DNA of 64,000 nt. It comes from CAYUIG01 sp964444685. Lineage in GTDB: Bacteria > Gemmatimonadota > Gemmatimonadetes > Longimicrobiales > RSA9. Numbering within the stretch: position 1 is the first letter of the stretch; each line of letters begins with the position of its first letter. Of this stretch, positions 8,320-16,418 are shown piece by piece. The position numbers and the translations under genes are program-made. Location: NCBI GenBank assembly GCA_964444685.1, contig CAYUIG010000003.1, positions 1-64,000 of the forward strand, read 5' to 3'. The notes below the pieces were generated by a model. That model ran no database searches, was not told the DNA's origin, and worked only from the letters and a program-made list of their open reading frames with translations.

Positions 8320-8838
8320 TCAGCGATTGCCGGTCGGTACCCAGGCCGGCGCGTAATGGTATTCGGTGTTCTCCTCACCCCACTGCACGAGTGCCTCCAG
8401 GCGAGTGGGGCGCTGCGTGCCCTCCTGCAGGGCGAGGCCCAGCAGATTGAGTGCGCGGCGCCAGCGCGCCTCGCCCAGCGCATCGCGTCGCAGCAGCGCG
8501 TGTGCGACATCGCCGCCGCCGGACACGTACGTCGTCACGCGGACAGCCGCGATCGCGGGATGGTCGTCGAAGACGGCGCGCGTTGCGGGCGTGAAAAGGT
8601 AGATGTAGGGCCCAACCTTCGCCCAGAGTGATCCGCCGCGCTCGAGCTGCGCACGCGGCTGCGCGACCCGGACCTCGAAGATGTTGCCGTTGAACCGGTA
8701 CTCGGCGTCGAGGCCGCTCGCGCGGTACGGTGCCGCGGCCTCGTCGACCGTTGGCAGCTCCGGCTCGTTGCGCAGCGAGTCGCAGCCGGAGCCGATGGCC
8801 AGCGCGGCCGCAACGGGAATGATCGAGCGCAGGATCAC
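8320..8838 (-). CDS. Small lipoprotein of unknown function
   Basis: The start is a GTG at 8838 whose bases overlap the TGA of the upstream gene (GTGA). It gives a signal LRSIIPVAAALAIGSGC with the lipobox Cys near residue 18. The mature 155 residues are soluble and mixed alpha/beta (YRFNGNIFEVRVAQPRAQL, WAKVGPYIYLFTPATRAVFDD). I do not recognise the family. The 4-base overlap with the preceding lipoprotein gene suggests the two products act together, perhaps in the outer membrane or periplasm. Confidence 0.7.
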   Translation of the reverse strand: MILRSIIPVAAALAIGSGCDSLRNEPELPTVDEAAAPYRASGLDAEYRFNGNIFEVRVAQPRAQLERGGSLWAKVGPYIYLFTPATRAVFDDHPAIAAVRVTTYVSGGGDVAHALLRRDALGEARWRRALNLLGLALQEGTQRPTRLEALVQWGEENTEYHYAPAWVPTGNR

Positions 8839-9428
8839 TGGACGAGCGCGGCGGCGAGCGCCTGCGCCGCGGAGGCCACGAGCGAGCGGTCGCCGGCGGG
8901 GCCGACATTGCCGGCGAGTGCGCCGTACCAGAGCACGGCGCCGCCCAGCGTATCGATGAGAGCCACGCGCAGCTCGACGCGGTGTCCGCCCTCGACCGCG
9001 AACTCGCCCGCGCCGACCGGCACGAGCGCGAAGCGCGCATCGACGAGCGCGCCGAGCGTGCGCAGGTCGCCGAACAGTGGATCGCCGATGTTCTTCACCT
9101 CGCCGCGATAGAACGCCGACACGGCGAGCGCGCGCAGCTCGATGTTCAGCGATGGCGAACGCGCGAGCGCACGCTCGAGCTCGGGCGGGAACTTCCAGCC
9201 GACGCGCGGCGCACGCTCGTTCAGCCAGAACGCGATCTCCGCATCGAGCCCCGGCACCGCCTCCTCGGCCGTGCCGGTGAGGCTGCCGGGAAGCGACTGT
9301 GCTGGAAACACCATGACGGGCCGGCCGGTCAGGTCCGGCGCGCGCGGCGTGGGGTCCTCGGGCGTGGGCGCGCCGCCGCGGCCGCCGCACGCGGCCATGA
9401 CGAACGCGGCAAGAAGGATGCGCTTCAG
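8835..9428 (-). CDS. Lipoprotein with TolB/LpoB-like alpha-beta domain, unknown
   Basis: The best start is a CTG at 9428: it overlaps the crotonase stop (CTGA), has GGAGG five bases upstream, and gives the signal KRILLAAFVMAAC. A GTG at 9440 is possible. The 197-residue product carries PVMVFPAQSLPG, a region with LGALVDARFALVPVG and a closing VASAAQALAAALVQ helix. This pattern recalls periplasmic lipoproteins built from short alpha/beta units (LpoB/TolB-N type), but the resemblance is weak. It sits in a run crotonase - this gene - second lipoprotein. Confidence 0.65.
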   Translation of the reverse strand: MKRILLAAFVMAACGGRGGAPTPEDPTPRAPDLTGRPVMVFPAQSLPGSLTGTAEEAVPGLDAEIAFWLNERAPRVGWKFPPELERALARSPSLNIELRALAVSAFYRGEVKNIGDPLFGDLRTLGALVDARFALVPVGAGEFAVEGGHRVELRVALIDTLGGAVLWYGALAGNVGPAGDRSLVASAAQALAAALVQ

Positions 9429-10192
9429 CGGTTCCTCCACTCCGGTTTGCGGCCCTCGCGCACGGCCGCCGGCCCCTCCGTGGCGTCCTCGAGCCCCATC
9501 AGGTCCTTGAGATACATGCCCTGAATGACGGATGCGGCCTCGGGGAACGGCGTATAGTAGGCTTCGAACTGCGCGCGCTTGGCGAGCTGCAGTACGGGAC
9601 CGCTCTTGTCCGTGATCTCGGCGACGAAGTTGTCGAGCATCGGCTCGAAGTGATCGACCGGGAAGAGGCGGCTCACGACGCCGTCCTGCTCGAGCCGGGT
9701 CGCACTGATGTGATTGCCGGTGAGGATCCACTCCATGGCGCGGCGCCGCGGCGCGATGCGCGGCAGGATGGCCGTGGCCACGGGCGGTATGCGGCCGAAC
9801 TTGATCTGCGTTGCCGCGAACGTGGCGGTCTCGGATGCGACGATCAGGTTGCAGCCGATGGCCAGCTCGAAGCCCGCGCCCCACGCGCGGCCCTCCACTG
9901 CGGCGATCGTGATCACGTTCATCATGCGCATCGTCTCGAAGATGCGCAGGAACACCTGGAGCACGCGCTGCACACGCTTCTGCGCGTGCTCCTTCATGTC
10001 GATACCCTCGGAGAAGTTGCCTTCGCTGCCCCGCAGCACGAGGACCTTCAAATCGGTCCGGTCGCGCAGCGACAGCAGTGCGTCGTTGATCTCCTCCATC
10101 ATCGGGACGGTCAGCAGATTCTTCGGCGGGCGGTTCAGGAACAGCGTCGCCGCCTCACCTTTCACTTCCAGACGGATCTTCTTGTACTCCAC
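9425..10192 (-). CDS. Enoyl-CoA hydratase/isomerase (crotonase) family protein
   Basis: 255 residues, crotonase fold. The oxyanion-hole and active-site region reads AAVEGRAWGAGFELAIGCNL, with a Glu at residue 109 where enoyl-CoA hydratase has its first catalytic Glu. The second catalytic Glu is replaced by Gln at residue 129 (ATQIKFGRIPPVA). A single-Glu site occurs in isomerases, dienoyl-CoA hydratases and hydrolases of this superfamily, so simple hydratase activity is doubtful. The neighbours (SDR upstream, gcdH downstream) fit acyl-CoA metabolism. Confidence 0.85.
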   Translation of the reverse strand: MEYKKIRLEVKGEAATLFLNRPPKNLLTVPMMEEINDALLSLRDRTDLKVLVLRGSEGNFSEGIDMKEHAQKRVQRVLQVFLRIFETMRMMNVITIAAVEGRAWGAGFELAIGCNLIVASETATFAATQIKFGRIPPVATAILPRIAPRRRAMEWILTGNHISATRLEQDGVVSRLFPVDHFEPMLDNFVAEITDKSGPVLQLAKRAQFEAYYTPFPEAASVIQGMYLKDLMGLEDATEGPAAVREGRKPEWRNR

Positions 10193-10204
10193 TCTCCCCT
10201 CCAG

Positions 10205-11095
10205 CTACAGCAGATGGCCGCCGTCGACCGGGATCACCGCACCCGTGATGTGGCGCGCCCCTTCCGAACAGAGGAACGCCACCACGTGCGCCACATCCTG
10301 CGGATCCCCGAGCCGGCCGAGCACGCTGCGCTCGCGCGCACGGTCCAGCACCTCCGGCGCCACGCCGTCAGTCAGTCGCGTCGTACGAATGTAGCCGGGC
10401 GCGACCGCATTCACGTTGATGTTGGACGGCCCCAGCTCCACGGCCGCCGAACGTGTCAGGCCGATCATCCCGGCCTTCGACGCGGTGTAGTTCGACAGAC
10501 CGAACTCACTGCGCAGGCCGTGGATCGACGCGACGTTCACGATCTTACCCCATTGCTGCGCGCGCAGCGTGGGAGCGACGGCGCGGATCATGTGGAACGC
10601 GCCGGTGAGGTTCGTGGTCAGGACCTCTTCCCACTCCGCATCCTCCATCCGCCAGAGCGCCCGGTCGCGGGCGATGCCGGCGTTGTTGACGAGGATGTGG
10701 ATGCCGCCGAGCTCCGCGAGCGTCTCATCGACGAACGAGCGCACCTCATGCGTCTCCCGGACGTCGCAGGACCGGGCGAGCACGGGGACCTCGAGCTGCC
10801 GCAGCTCCGCGGCCGTGCGCTCCGCCGCCTGGCCCGTGCGGCCGTCGTCCGTGTCGAGCCAGTTGAACGCGATGCCGACACCCTGGCGCGCCAGCTCCAG
10901 AGCGATGGCGCGGCCGATGCCGGTCGCACCGCCGGTGACGATCGCCACCCGGCCGCGCAGTTCCGTGCTCGTGGCGAGCGGCTGCGTCTCCTCGGAGACT
11001 TCCGCCAGCAGCTGCGCCACCGCCCGTTCGGTTCCCCGAGCTCTCCGTTCCGCGGACAAGCAGCCAGGATGCCGCCCGCCCGCAGGGGCTGTCAA
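10205..11095 (-). CDS. FabG-like short-chain dehydrogenase/reductase
   Basis: Classical SDR: Rossmann motif TGGATGIGRA, NNAG, catalytic Ser in NVASIHG, YTASK with catalytic Tyr and Lys, and the C-terminal GAVIPVDGGHLL typical of 3-oxoacyl-ACP/CoA reductases. The ATG at 11095 gives a 48-residue N-terminal extension that looks non-native; a GTG at 11020 would leave about 23 residues before the fold and may be the true start. It directly follows phoU (15 bases) but probably belongs functionally with the crotonase and acyl-CoA genes. Confidence 0.85.
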   Translation of the reverse strand: MTAPAGGRHPGCLSAERRARGTERAVAQLLAEVSEETQPLATSTELRGRVAIVTGGATGIGRAIALELARQGVGIAFNWLDTDDGRTGQAAERTAAELRQLEVPVLARSCDVRETHEVRSFVDETLAELGGIHILVNNAGIARDRALWRMEDAEWEEVLTTNLTGAFHMIRAVAPTLRAQQWGKIVNVASIHGLRSEFGLSNYTASKAGMIGLTRSAAVELGPSNINVNAVAPGYIRTTRLTDGVAPEVLDRARERSVLGRLGDPQDVAHVVAFLCSEGARHITGAVIPVDGGHLL

Positions 11096-11110
11096 GCGAC
11101 GGCGGCCGCC

Positions 11111-11776
11111 TCAGTCCGCGCCGCCGCCGTGCCGGATGGTCCGCCCCTCGACGAGGAAAACGACTTCTTCGGAGATGTTCGTGGCGAGATCCGCGATGCG
11201 CTCGAGGTTGCCGGAGACCAGCAGAAGGTCCATTCCCGCGGTGATGCGGCGCGGATCCTCGAGCATGTGGGTGAGCAGGATGCGGAAGTTGTTCTCGTGC
11301 AGTTCGTCCACTCGGTCATCCCTTGCCAGCACGTCGCGCGCCTTCGCGGCGTCGGCGCGCACGAATGCATCGAGGGAGTCGGCGAGCATCTCGGACGCGA
11401 CGCGCACCATCTCCTCGATCTCGGGAACCACGGGGAAGCGGGGCGCCTCGACGAGGTACTGCGAGGTCTCGGCGATGTTCACGGCGTGGTCGCCGATGCG
11501 CTCGAGCTCGACCGAGATGCGGATGGCGGCGATGATCAGCCTCAGGTCCCTCGCCATCGGCTGCTGGAGCGCAAGCAGCCGCAGCGCGGCGTCCTCCACG
11601 CGCACGTCGAGCGCATCGATATCCTCGTCCCGCTCCACCACGGCGCGCGCCCGCGCAGGATCGCGCTCGAGCAGCGCACCCACCGCCTCGCGCACGGCGT
11701 CCTCGGCCATGCCAGCCATGCCGACGAGCATGGACTTCAGCTCGTCCAGCTCCTCCTGGAAGTGGCTGGGGGTCAT
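11111..11776 (-). CDS. phoU: Phosphate transport regulator PhoU
   Basis: 221 residues with the two three-helix PhoU repeats. Each has the metal-binding E/DxxxD pattern (VELERIGDHAVNIAET, GNLERIADLATNISEEV). PhoU links the Pst transporter to PhoR so that high phosphate silences the Pho regulon. Its ATG overlaps the pstB stop by 4 bases, so it is the last Pst gene of the run porin-pstS-pstC-pstA-pstB-phoU. Confidence 0.95.
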   Translation of the reverse strand: MTPSHFQEELDELKSMLVGMAGMAEDAVREAVGALLERDPARARAVVERDEDIDALDVRVEDAALRLLALQQPMARDLRLIIAAIRISVELERIGDHAVNIAETSQYLVEAPRFPVVPEIEEMVRVASEMLADSLDAFVRADAAKARDVLARDDRVDELHENNFRILLTHMLEDPRRITAGMDLLLVSGNLERIADLATNISEEVVFLVEGRTIRHGGGAD

Positions 11777-12552
11777 CCGAACCTCCCGGTGATATAGGCC
11801 TCGGTGCGCTCCTCGGCCGGGTTCGTGAACAGCCGGCCGGTCGGGCCGTACTCGATCAGCTCACCCATGTAGAGGAACGCCGTGTAGTCGGACACGCGTG
11901 CGGCCTGCTGCATGTTGTGCGTCACGATCACGACCGTGTAGTCCTCCTTCAGCTCGCGTATCAACTCCTCGATCTTCTGCGTCGCGATGGGATCCAATGC
12001 CGACGCGGGCTCGTCCATGAGCAGCACCTCCGGCTCGACCGCAAGGGCGCGCGCGATGCAGAGACGCTGCTGCTGCCCGCCCGAAAGCGCCAGTGCGCTC
12101 GAATCCAGCCGATCCTTTACTTCCTCCCACAGTGCCGCACGCCGTAGCGAGCGTTCGACGAGTTCGTCGAGGTCGCCGGTATAGCCGTTGACGCGCGGAC
12201 CGAACGCCACATTGTCGCGGATCGATTTCGGGAAGGGATTCGGCTTCTGGAACACCATGCCGATCCGTCGCCGCACATCGACCGGGTCCATTCCTGCGCC
12301 GTAGAGGTCGTGTCCCTGGAACAGCGCCTCACCCTCGACGCGCGCGCCGGGAATCAGATCGTTCATGCGGTTGAAGCAGCGCAGCAGCGTACTCTTCCCG
12401 CAGCCCGAAGGGCCAATGAATGCGACGACTTTCCGATCCGGGATCCCGATCGACACTTCCTTCACGGCCGGGCGTGCGCCGTAGTACACGGACAGGCCGC
12501 GCGCCTCGAGCTCGATTGGGCCTTCAGGGCTGATGATGGACTCCGGGTTCAC
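11773..12552 (-). CDS. pstB: Phosphate ABC transporter ATP-binding protein PstB
   Basis: 259 residues. Walker A GPSGCGKST, Q-loop MVFQKPNPFPKSI (the NPFPKSI form is typical of PstB), signature LSGGQQQRLC, Walker B VLLMDEPASALDP, H-loop VTHNM. It couples ATP hydrolysis to phosphate import through PstC/PstA. It overlaps pstA and phoU by 4 bases each, which indicates translational coupling. Confidence 0.97.
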   Translation of the reverse strand: MNPESIISPEGPIELEARGLSVYYGARPAVKEVSIGIPDRKVVAFIGPSGCGKSTLLRCFNRMNDLIPGARVEGEALFQGHDLYGAGMDPVDVRRRIGMVFQKPNPFPKSIRDNVAFGPRVNGYTGDLDELVERSLRRAALWEEVKDRLDSSALALSGGQQQRLCIARALAVEPEVLLMDEPASALDPIATQKIEELIRELKEDYTVVIVTHNMQQAARVSDYTAFLYMGELIEYGPTGRLFTNPAEERTEAYITGRFG

Positions 12553-13442
12553 AACTTCCTCGTGTAGCGGTTGCGCAGCCAGATCGCGCCCGCGTTCATC
12601 GTGAGCAGCAGGACCAGCAGCACGATGCTCGCGGCGGCTGCCGCCTCGTGATATTCCGGCTGGGGCCGCGACACCCAGTTGTAGATCTGGAATGGGATGA
12701 CGGTGAACGCATCGAGCGGATCGTTCGGCGTGAACGGTATGAACCCCAGCGCGCCCACGAGTATCACCGGCGCGGCCTCACCAACCGCGCGTGAGAGCGC
12801 CAGGATGGTGCCGGTGAGGATGCCGGGCAGCGCGAGCGGAAGGACCGAGTAGCGAACGGTCTCCCACCGGGTCGCCCCGAGTGCGTACGCGCCCAGGCGA
12901 ATGGACCCGGGCACGGCGCGGATGGCTTCACGCGCTGCGATGATGATCACGGGCAGGATGAGCAGCGCGAGCGTGAGCGCGGCGGCCATGATGCTGCGGC
13001 CGAGCGCGAACGCGCGCACGAAGACGGCGAGGCCGAGAATGCCGTAGACCACGGACGGCACACCGGCGAGGTTCACGATGTTCGTTTCGATGGCGCGCGT
13101 GAAGCGGTTGTTCGGCGCGTACTCCTCGAGCCAGATCGCCGTGCCCACGCCGAGAGGGAATGCGACGAGGGCGGTCAGCACCATGACCCAGACCGAGCCT
13201 GCCAGCGCCGGACGGATCCCGGCGCGCCCTGCGAAGCGGGAAGGGTACCCGTTCAGGAACTCCCAGCCGAGCCGACCCGCGCCATCGGCGAGCAGATCGA
13301 CGAGCAGCGCGGCCAGGACGACAATGCCGACGACGGTGGCTGCGAAGCACACACCGGCGAACAGCGTTCCGAGCAGGAGGCGCCGCTCGAGGCGCGGCAC
13401 GAAGAGGGCGTCCCGGCCCTGACGCGCGGGATGCGTGCTCAT
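12549..13442 (-). CDS. pstA: Phosphate ABC transporter permease PstA
   Basis: 297 residues with six predicted membrane segments and the coupling-helix EAA-type motif (AIRAVPGSIRLGAYALGATRWETV). The segment GVPSVVYGILGLAVFV is typical of PstA. It pairs with PstC as the inner-membrane phosphate channel. It overlaps pstC and pstB by 4 bases each. Confidence 0.96.
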   Translation of the reverse strand: MSTHPARQGRDALFVPRLERRLLLGTLFAGVCFAATVVGIVVLAALLVDLLADGAGRLGWEFLNGYPSRFAGRAGIRPALAGSVWVMVLTALVAFPLGVGTAIWLEEYAPNNRFTRAIETNIVNLAGVPSVVYGILGLAVFVRAFALGRSIMAAALTLALLILPVIIIAAREAIRAVPGSIRLGAYALGATRWETVRYSVLPLALPGILTGTILALSRAVGEAAPVILVGALGFIPFTPNDPLDAFTVIPFQIYNWVSRPQPEYHEAAAAASIVLLVLLLTMNAGAIWLRNRYTRKL

Positions 13443-14335
13443 TCGTAGACCTCGCGAAAGCGGCGCAGCACGCGCGCGCTCAGGATGTTCATCGCGAGCG
13501 TGATCGCGAACAGCGTGAGCCCGACCGCGAAGATCGTCTGGTACTCGACCGTCCCGTGCGGCGCCTCACCCATCGCGGTCTGCGCGATGTACGCCGTCAT
13601 CGTCTGCACGCTCTCCAGCGGATTCAGCGTGAGCTGCGGCCGCGCGCCGGCCGCGATGGTCACGATCATCGTTTCGCCGATCGCGCGCGACAGTGCGAGG
13701 ATGAACGACGCGACGATGCCGGACAGCGCAGCGGGCACGACCGTGCGCAGCGACACCTCGAGCTTCGTGGCACCGAGTGCGTATGCGCCCTCGCGCAGCT
13801 CGCGCGGTACGGCGGCCATGGCGTCCTCCGAGAGCGAGGAGACCATGGGCAGGATCATGATGCCCATCACCAGCGCCGCGCTCAGCGCGTTGAACACTTC
13901 CGTCCCCGGCCAGATCGAGCGGATGATCGGCGTGACGAAGAGGAGCGCGAAGTAGCCGTACACGACGGTCGGGATGCCGGCGAGCACTTCGAGTACGGGC
14001 TTGATGGTGCGGCGCACGCCGTCGCGTGCGTATTCGGAAAGGTAGATCGCGGCGAGCAGACCGAGCGGCAGTGCCACGAGTGCCGCACCGCCCGCGATCA
14101 GCAGCGAGCCCGCGAGCAGCGGCAGCACGCCGAACTGCTGGGGCCGGAAGAGCGGCGTCCACTCGGTCCCGGTGAGGAACTCGAGCGGCGAGACGTGTGC
14201 GAAGAAGGAAGCCGACTCGATGATCAGCACCGCCACGATCCCCACGGTCGTGAGGATCGAGACGGCGCTGAACGCGAACAGCAGGCCGCCGACTCCGCGC
14301 TCGGTGCGGTGCCGGCGCGCGAGGTCAGGTCGCAT
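13439..14335 (-). CDS. pstC: Phosphate ABC transporter permease PstC
   Basis: 298 residues with six membrane segments. IPTVVYGYFALLFV and the EAA loop (AVPRELREGAYALGATKLEV) match PstC/PstA permeases, and an N-terminal helix plus a periplasmic SPLEFLTGTEWTP segment is typical of PstC. The gene overlaps the end of pstS by 11 bases. Confidence 0.96.
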   Translation of the reverse strand: MRPDLARRHRTERGVGGLLFAFSAVSILTTVGIVAVLIIESASFFAHVSPLEFLTGTEWTPLFRPQQFGVLPLLAGSLLIAGGAALVALPLGLLAAIYLSEYARDGVRRTIKPVLEVLAGIPTVVYGYFALLFVTPIIRSIWPGTEVFNALSAALVMGIMILPMVSSLSEDAMAAVPRELREGAYALGATKLEVSLRTVVPAALSGIVASFILALSRAIGETMIVTIAAGARPQLTLNPLESVQTMTAYIAQTAMGEAPHGTVEYQTIFAVGLTLFAITLAMNILSARVLRRFREVYE

Positions 14336-15248
14336 CGGGCGCGGGCAGGCGGGACAGATTGGCTTCGTACTCGCCAGCGTCGAGCGGCACGTATCCGACC
14401 TGCGGGATGAGCTCGGCTGCGAACAGATTGTAGTAGCGAACGAACTCCGCCACCTCGGGCCGGCGCAGGTCCGCTTCGTTGACGTAGATGAAGAGCGGGC
14501 GTGCCAGCGGATAGCGGCCGTTCTTCACGTTCTGTTCGGTCGGCGTCACGCAGCCCTGCCCCGCGTCCACGGCCAGCACCTTCAATCGGTCCTGGTTCGC
14601 GGTATAGTAGGCGAGGCCGAAGTATGCGAGCGCGCGCGCATCGCCTTCGACGCCCTGCACGAGCACGTTATCGTCCTCGCTCGCCGTGTAGTTCGCGCGG
14701 CTGGCGCCCGCCACACCCACGACGCGCTCGGTGAAATAGTCGAACGTGCCGGAGCTCGTGCCGGGCCCGTAGAGCTGGATCGGCTCGGCCGGGAAGGAGG
14801 CACGCACGTCGGACCAGTTGCGTACCTGGCTGCCGGACTGCCACATCGCCTTCAGCTCGTCGATCGTGAGGCACTCCGCGAAGTCGTTCGCTGGATTCAC
14901 CACCACCGCAATGCCATCGAGTGCGATCGGCAGTTCGAGGAACGTGACGTTCGCGGCCATGCACTCGTCCCGCTCGTTCGGCGTGATCGGGCGCGACGCG
15001 TTCGCGATCGCGATCTCGCCCGCGCAGAAGCGCGTGAAGCCGCCGCCCGTCCCCGAGGTCGCCACCGTGACGGATACGGTGCCGCCGGTCTGCAGGCCGA
15101 ATTCCTCCGCCATCGCCTCGGTGATCGGAGCGACCGTGCTGGACCCATCGGACGTGACGGTCCCGCCGAGTGCGCCCGCGCCGCCGTCACCGCCTCCGCA
15201 GGCGGCGAGCAGCGGGATCATCCAGAGCCAGTGATTTCGTCCGCTCAT
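14325..15248 (-). CDS. pstS: Phosphate-binding lipoprotein PstS
   Basis: 307 residues with a short signal ending LLAAC (lipid-anchored Cys about residue 17). Phosphate-binding motifs are visible: DGSSTVAPI, SGTGGGF, ASRPI, GPGTSSGTFDYF. It delivers periplasmic phosphate to PstCAB. It follows the porin gene by 8 bases, so both are expected to be induced by the Pho operator upstream of the porin. Confidence 0.95.
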   Translation of the reverse strand: MSGRNHWLWMIPLLAACGGGDGGAGALGGTVTSDGSSTVAPITEAMAEEFGLQTGGTVSVTVATSGTGGGFTRFCAGEIAIANASRPITPNERDECMAANVTFLELPIALDGIAVVVNPANDFAECLTIDELKAMWQSGSQVRNWSDVRASFPAEPIQLYGPGTSSGTFDYFTERVVGVAGASRANYTASEDDNVLVQGVEGDARALAYFGLAYYTANQDRLKVLAVDAGQGCVTPTEQNVKNGRYPLARPLFIYVNEADLRRPEVAEFVRYYNLFAAELIPQVGYVPLDAGEYEANLSRLPAPDAT

Positions 15249-15256
15249 GTCACCTC

Positions 15257-16333
15257 TCAGAAATAGAGCTGCGCCTGTGCGCGCAGCGCGTGCATGGTGT
15301 CGAAGCGGTCCCCGGAGGGAACCCAGACATCCCAGTTGAGCTGGATGCGGTTGCGGCCGGTGAAATAGATCGCGGCGCCCGGTGTGAGCAGGACGCCCTC
15401 ATCGCCGTCGATCGAGCGATTGGGATCGCCCCAGCTCGCACGGCCGACCAGCTCCCACCCTTCCGCGCGCGACCCCTCGATCGGTCGGAACAGCCCGCCC
15501 ACGAGGTGAGTGCCGAGAAACGACTCATCGGCGGCGATGTTGTCGCCGAACGCCAGCTCCGCCTGGAGATGCAGCGGGCTGCGAAACGATCCCCATTCGG
15601 CTTCGAGTGCGAACGCGGTGCCGGCGATGGATTCGTCGCCGACACCGAGCTCGCGGCGGCTGGCGCCCGCGCCGAGCGTCAACGCCGTGCCGGGCACTCC
15701 GACCGTCGCTCGTGCCGCGAACGACTTGTCATCGTTCGTGTCCCGCCGGTCCTCGCCCGAGCCGTTGAACACGCCCACTTCCCACTCCAGCGCGCCGGCG
15801 GTGCCGTGGAATGCGGCGCCCAGCTCAAAGCCGCTGTATCCCTGGTCCGAAAGCAGCGCCTGCTCCTCACCGACGAGCGGGTCACCGCCGAACCGTGACA
15901 GAATCGGATTCCCCGCGGCGGTATCCGCCGCGAGCAGCGCCTCGGCGAGGCCGCGGATGCGAACACCGCGTTCGATCGTGAGGATTTGTGACGAGCTTGT
16001 CTGTTCGATCAGGCTGAACGGCTTCTTCATGTGCCCGGCGCGGAGCTGGAAGCCGTCGGTGAAGGCGAAGTTCGCCCAGACGTTGCGCATGGCCAGGTCG
16101 CCGAGCGCGAGTTCGACTTCGGCCATCCCCGTCAGCCACTCATCCACCGTGAAGCGCGTGCCCAGCCGGACGCGGCGCGTCTCGAACGTGCTCGCTGCGA
16201 CGTCGTCCACGTCGGCGTTCGTCGTGTTGTACTGGACCTGGACCCGGCCGGTGGGCTCGAATGATACGTTCTGCTGCGCCCACACCGGTGTTGCCCCGGC
16301 CGCCAGTGCCGCCACCGCCACCCAGCTCCGCAA
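15257..16333 (-). CDS. Phosphate-selective porin (OprO/OprP-like)
   Basis: 358 residues with a cleavable signal (VAVAALAAGATPVWAQ) and amphipathic strands ending in an aromatic residue (AQAQLYF), as in outer-membrane barrels. Segments such as RLGTRFTVDEWLTGMAEVEL, LRAGHMKKPFSLIEQTSS and GFELGAAFHG match the OprO/OprP porin family. The start is TTG at 16333 with GGAGG five bases upstream. It would let phosphate or polyphosphate cross the outer membrane. Position at the head of the pst operon, right behind the Pho operator, supports this. Confidence 0.88.
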   Translation of the reverse strand: MRSWVAVAALAAGATPVWAQQNVSFEPTGRVQVQYNTTNADVDDVAASTFETRRVRLGTRFTVDEWLTGMAEVELALGDLAMRNVWANFAFTDGFQLRAGHMKKPFSLIEQTSSSQILTIERGVRIRGLAEALLAADTAAGNPILSRFGGDPLVGEEQALLSDQGYSGFELGAAFHGTAGALEWEVGVFNGSGEDRRDTNDDKSFAARATVGVPGTALTLGAGASRRELGVGDESIAGTAFALEAEWGSFRSPLHLQAELAFGDNIAADESFLGTHLVGGLFRPIEGSRAEGWELVGRASWGDPNRSIDGDEGVLLTPGAAIYFTGRNRIQLNWDVWVPSGDRFDTMHALRAQAQLYF

Positions 16334-16384
16334 CCGCGCCTCCCGCGTTGTCGACTCGAATTTCTGAATGCCCGAACAACGGAT

Positions 16385-16412
16385 CGTGACGGGATTGTAA
16401 CGATCGTGTAAC
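16385..16412 (-). promoter_or_regulatory. Putative PhoB operator ahead of porin-pst operon
   Basis: On the plus strand GTGAC, GTAAC and GTAAC begin at 16386, 16397 and 16408, exactly 11 bases apart (longer cores TGTAAC at 16396 and 16407). Eleven-base direct repeats of a TGTCA/GTTAC-type core are the architecture of Pho boxes. The site lies 52 bases before the porin start, between phoR and the porin, and shares its register with 24375-24412. Confidence 0.7.
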
Positions 16413-16418
16413 GGCGCG

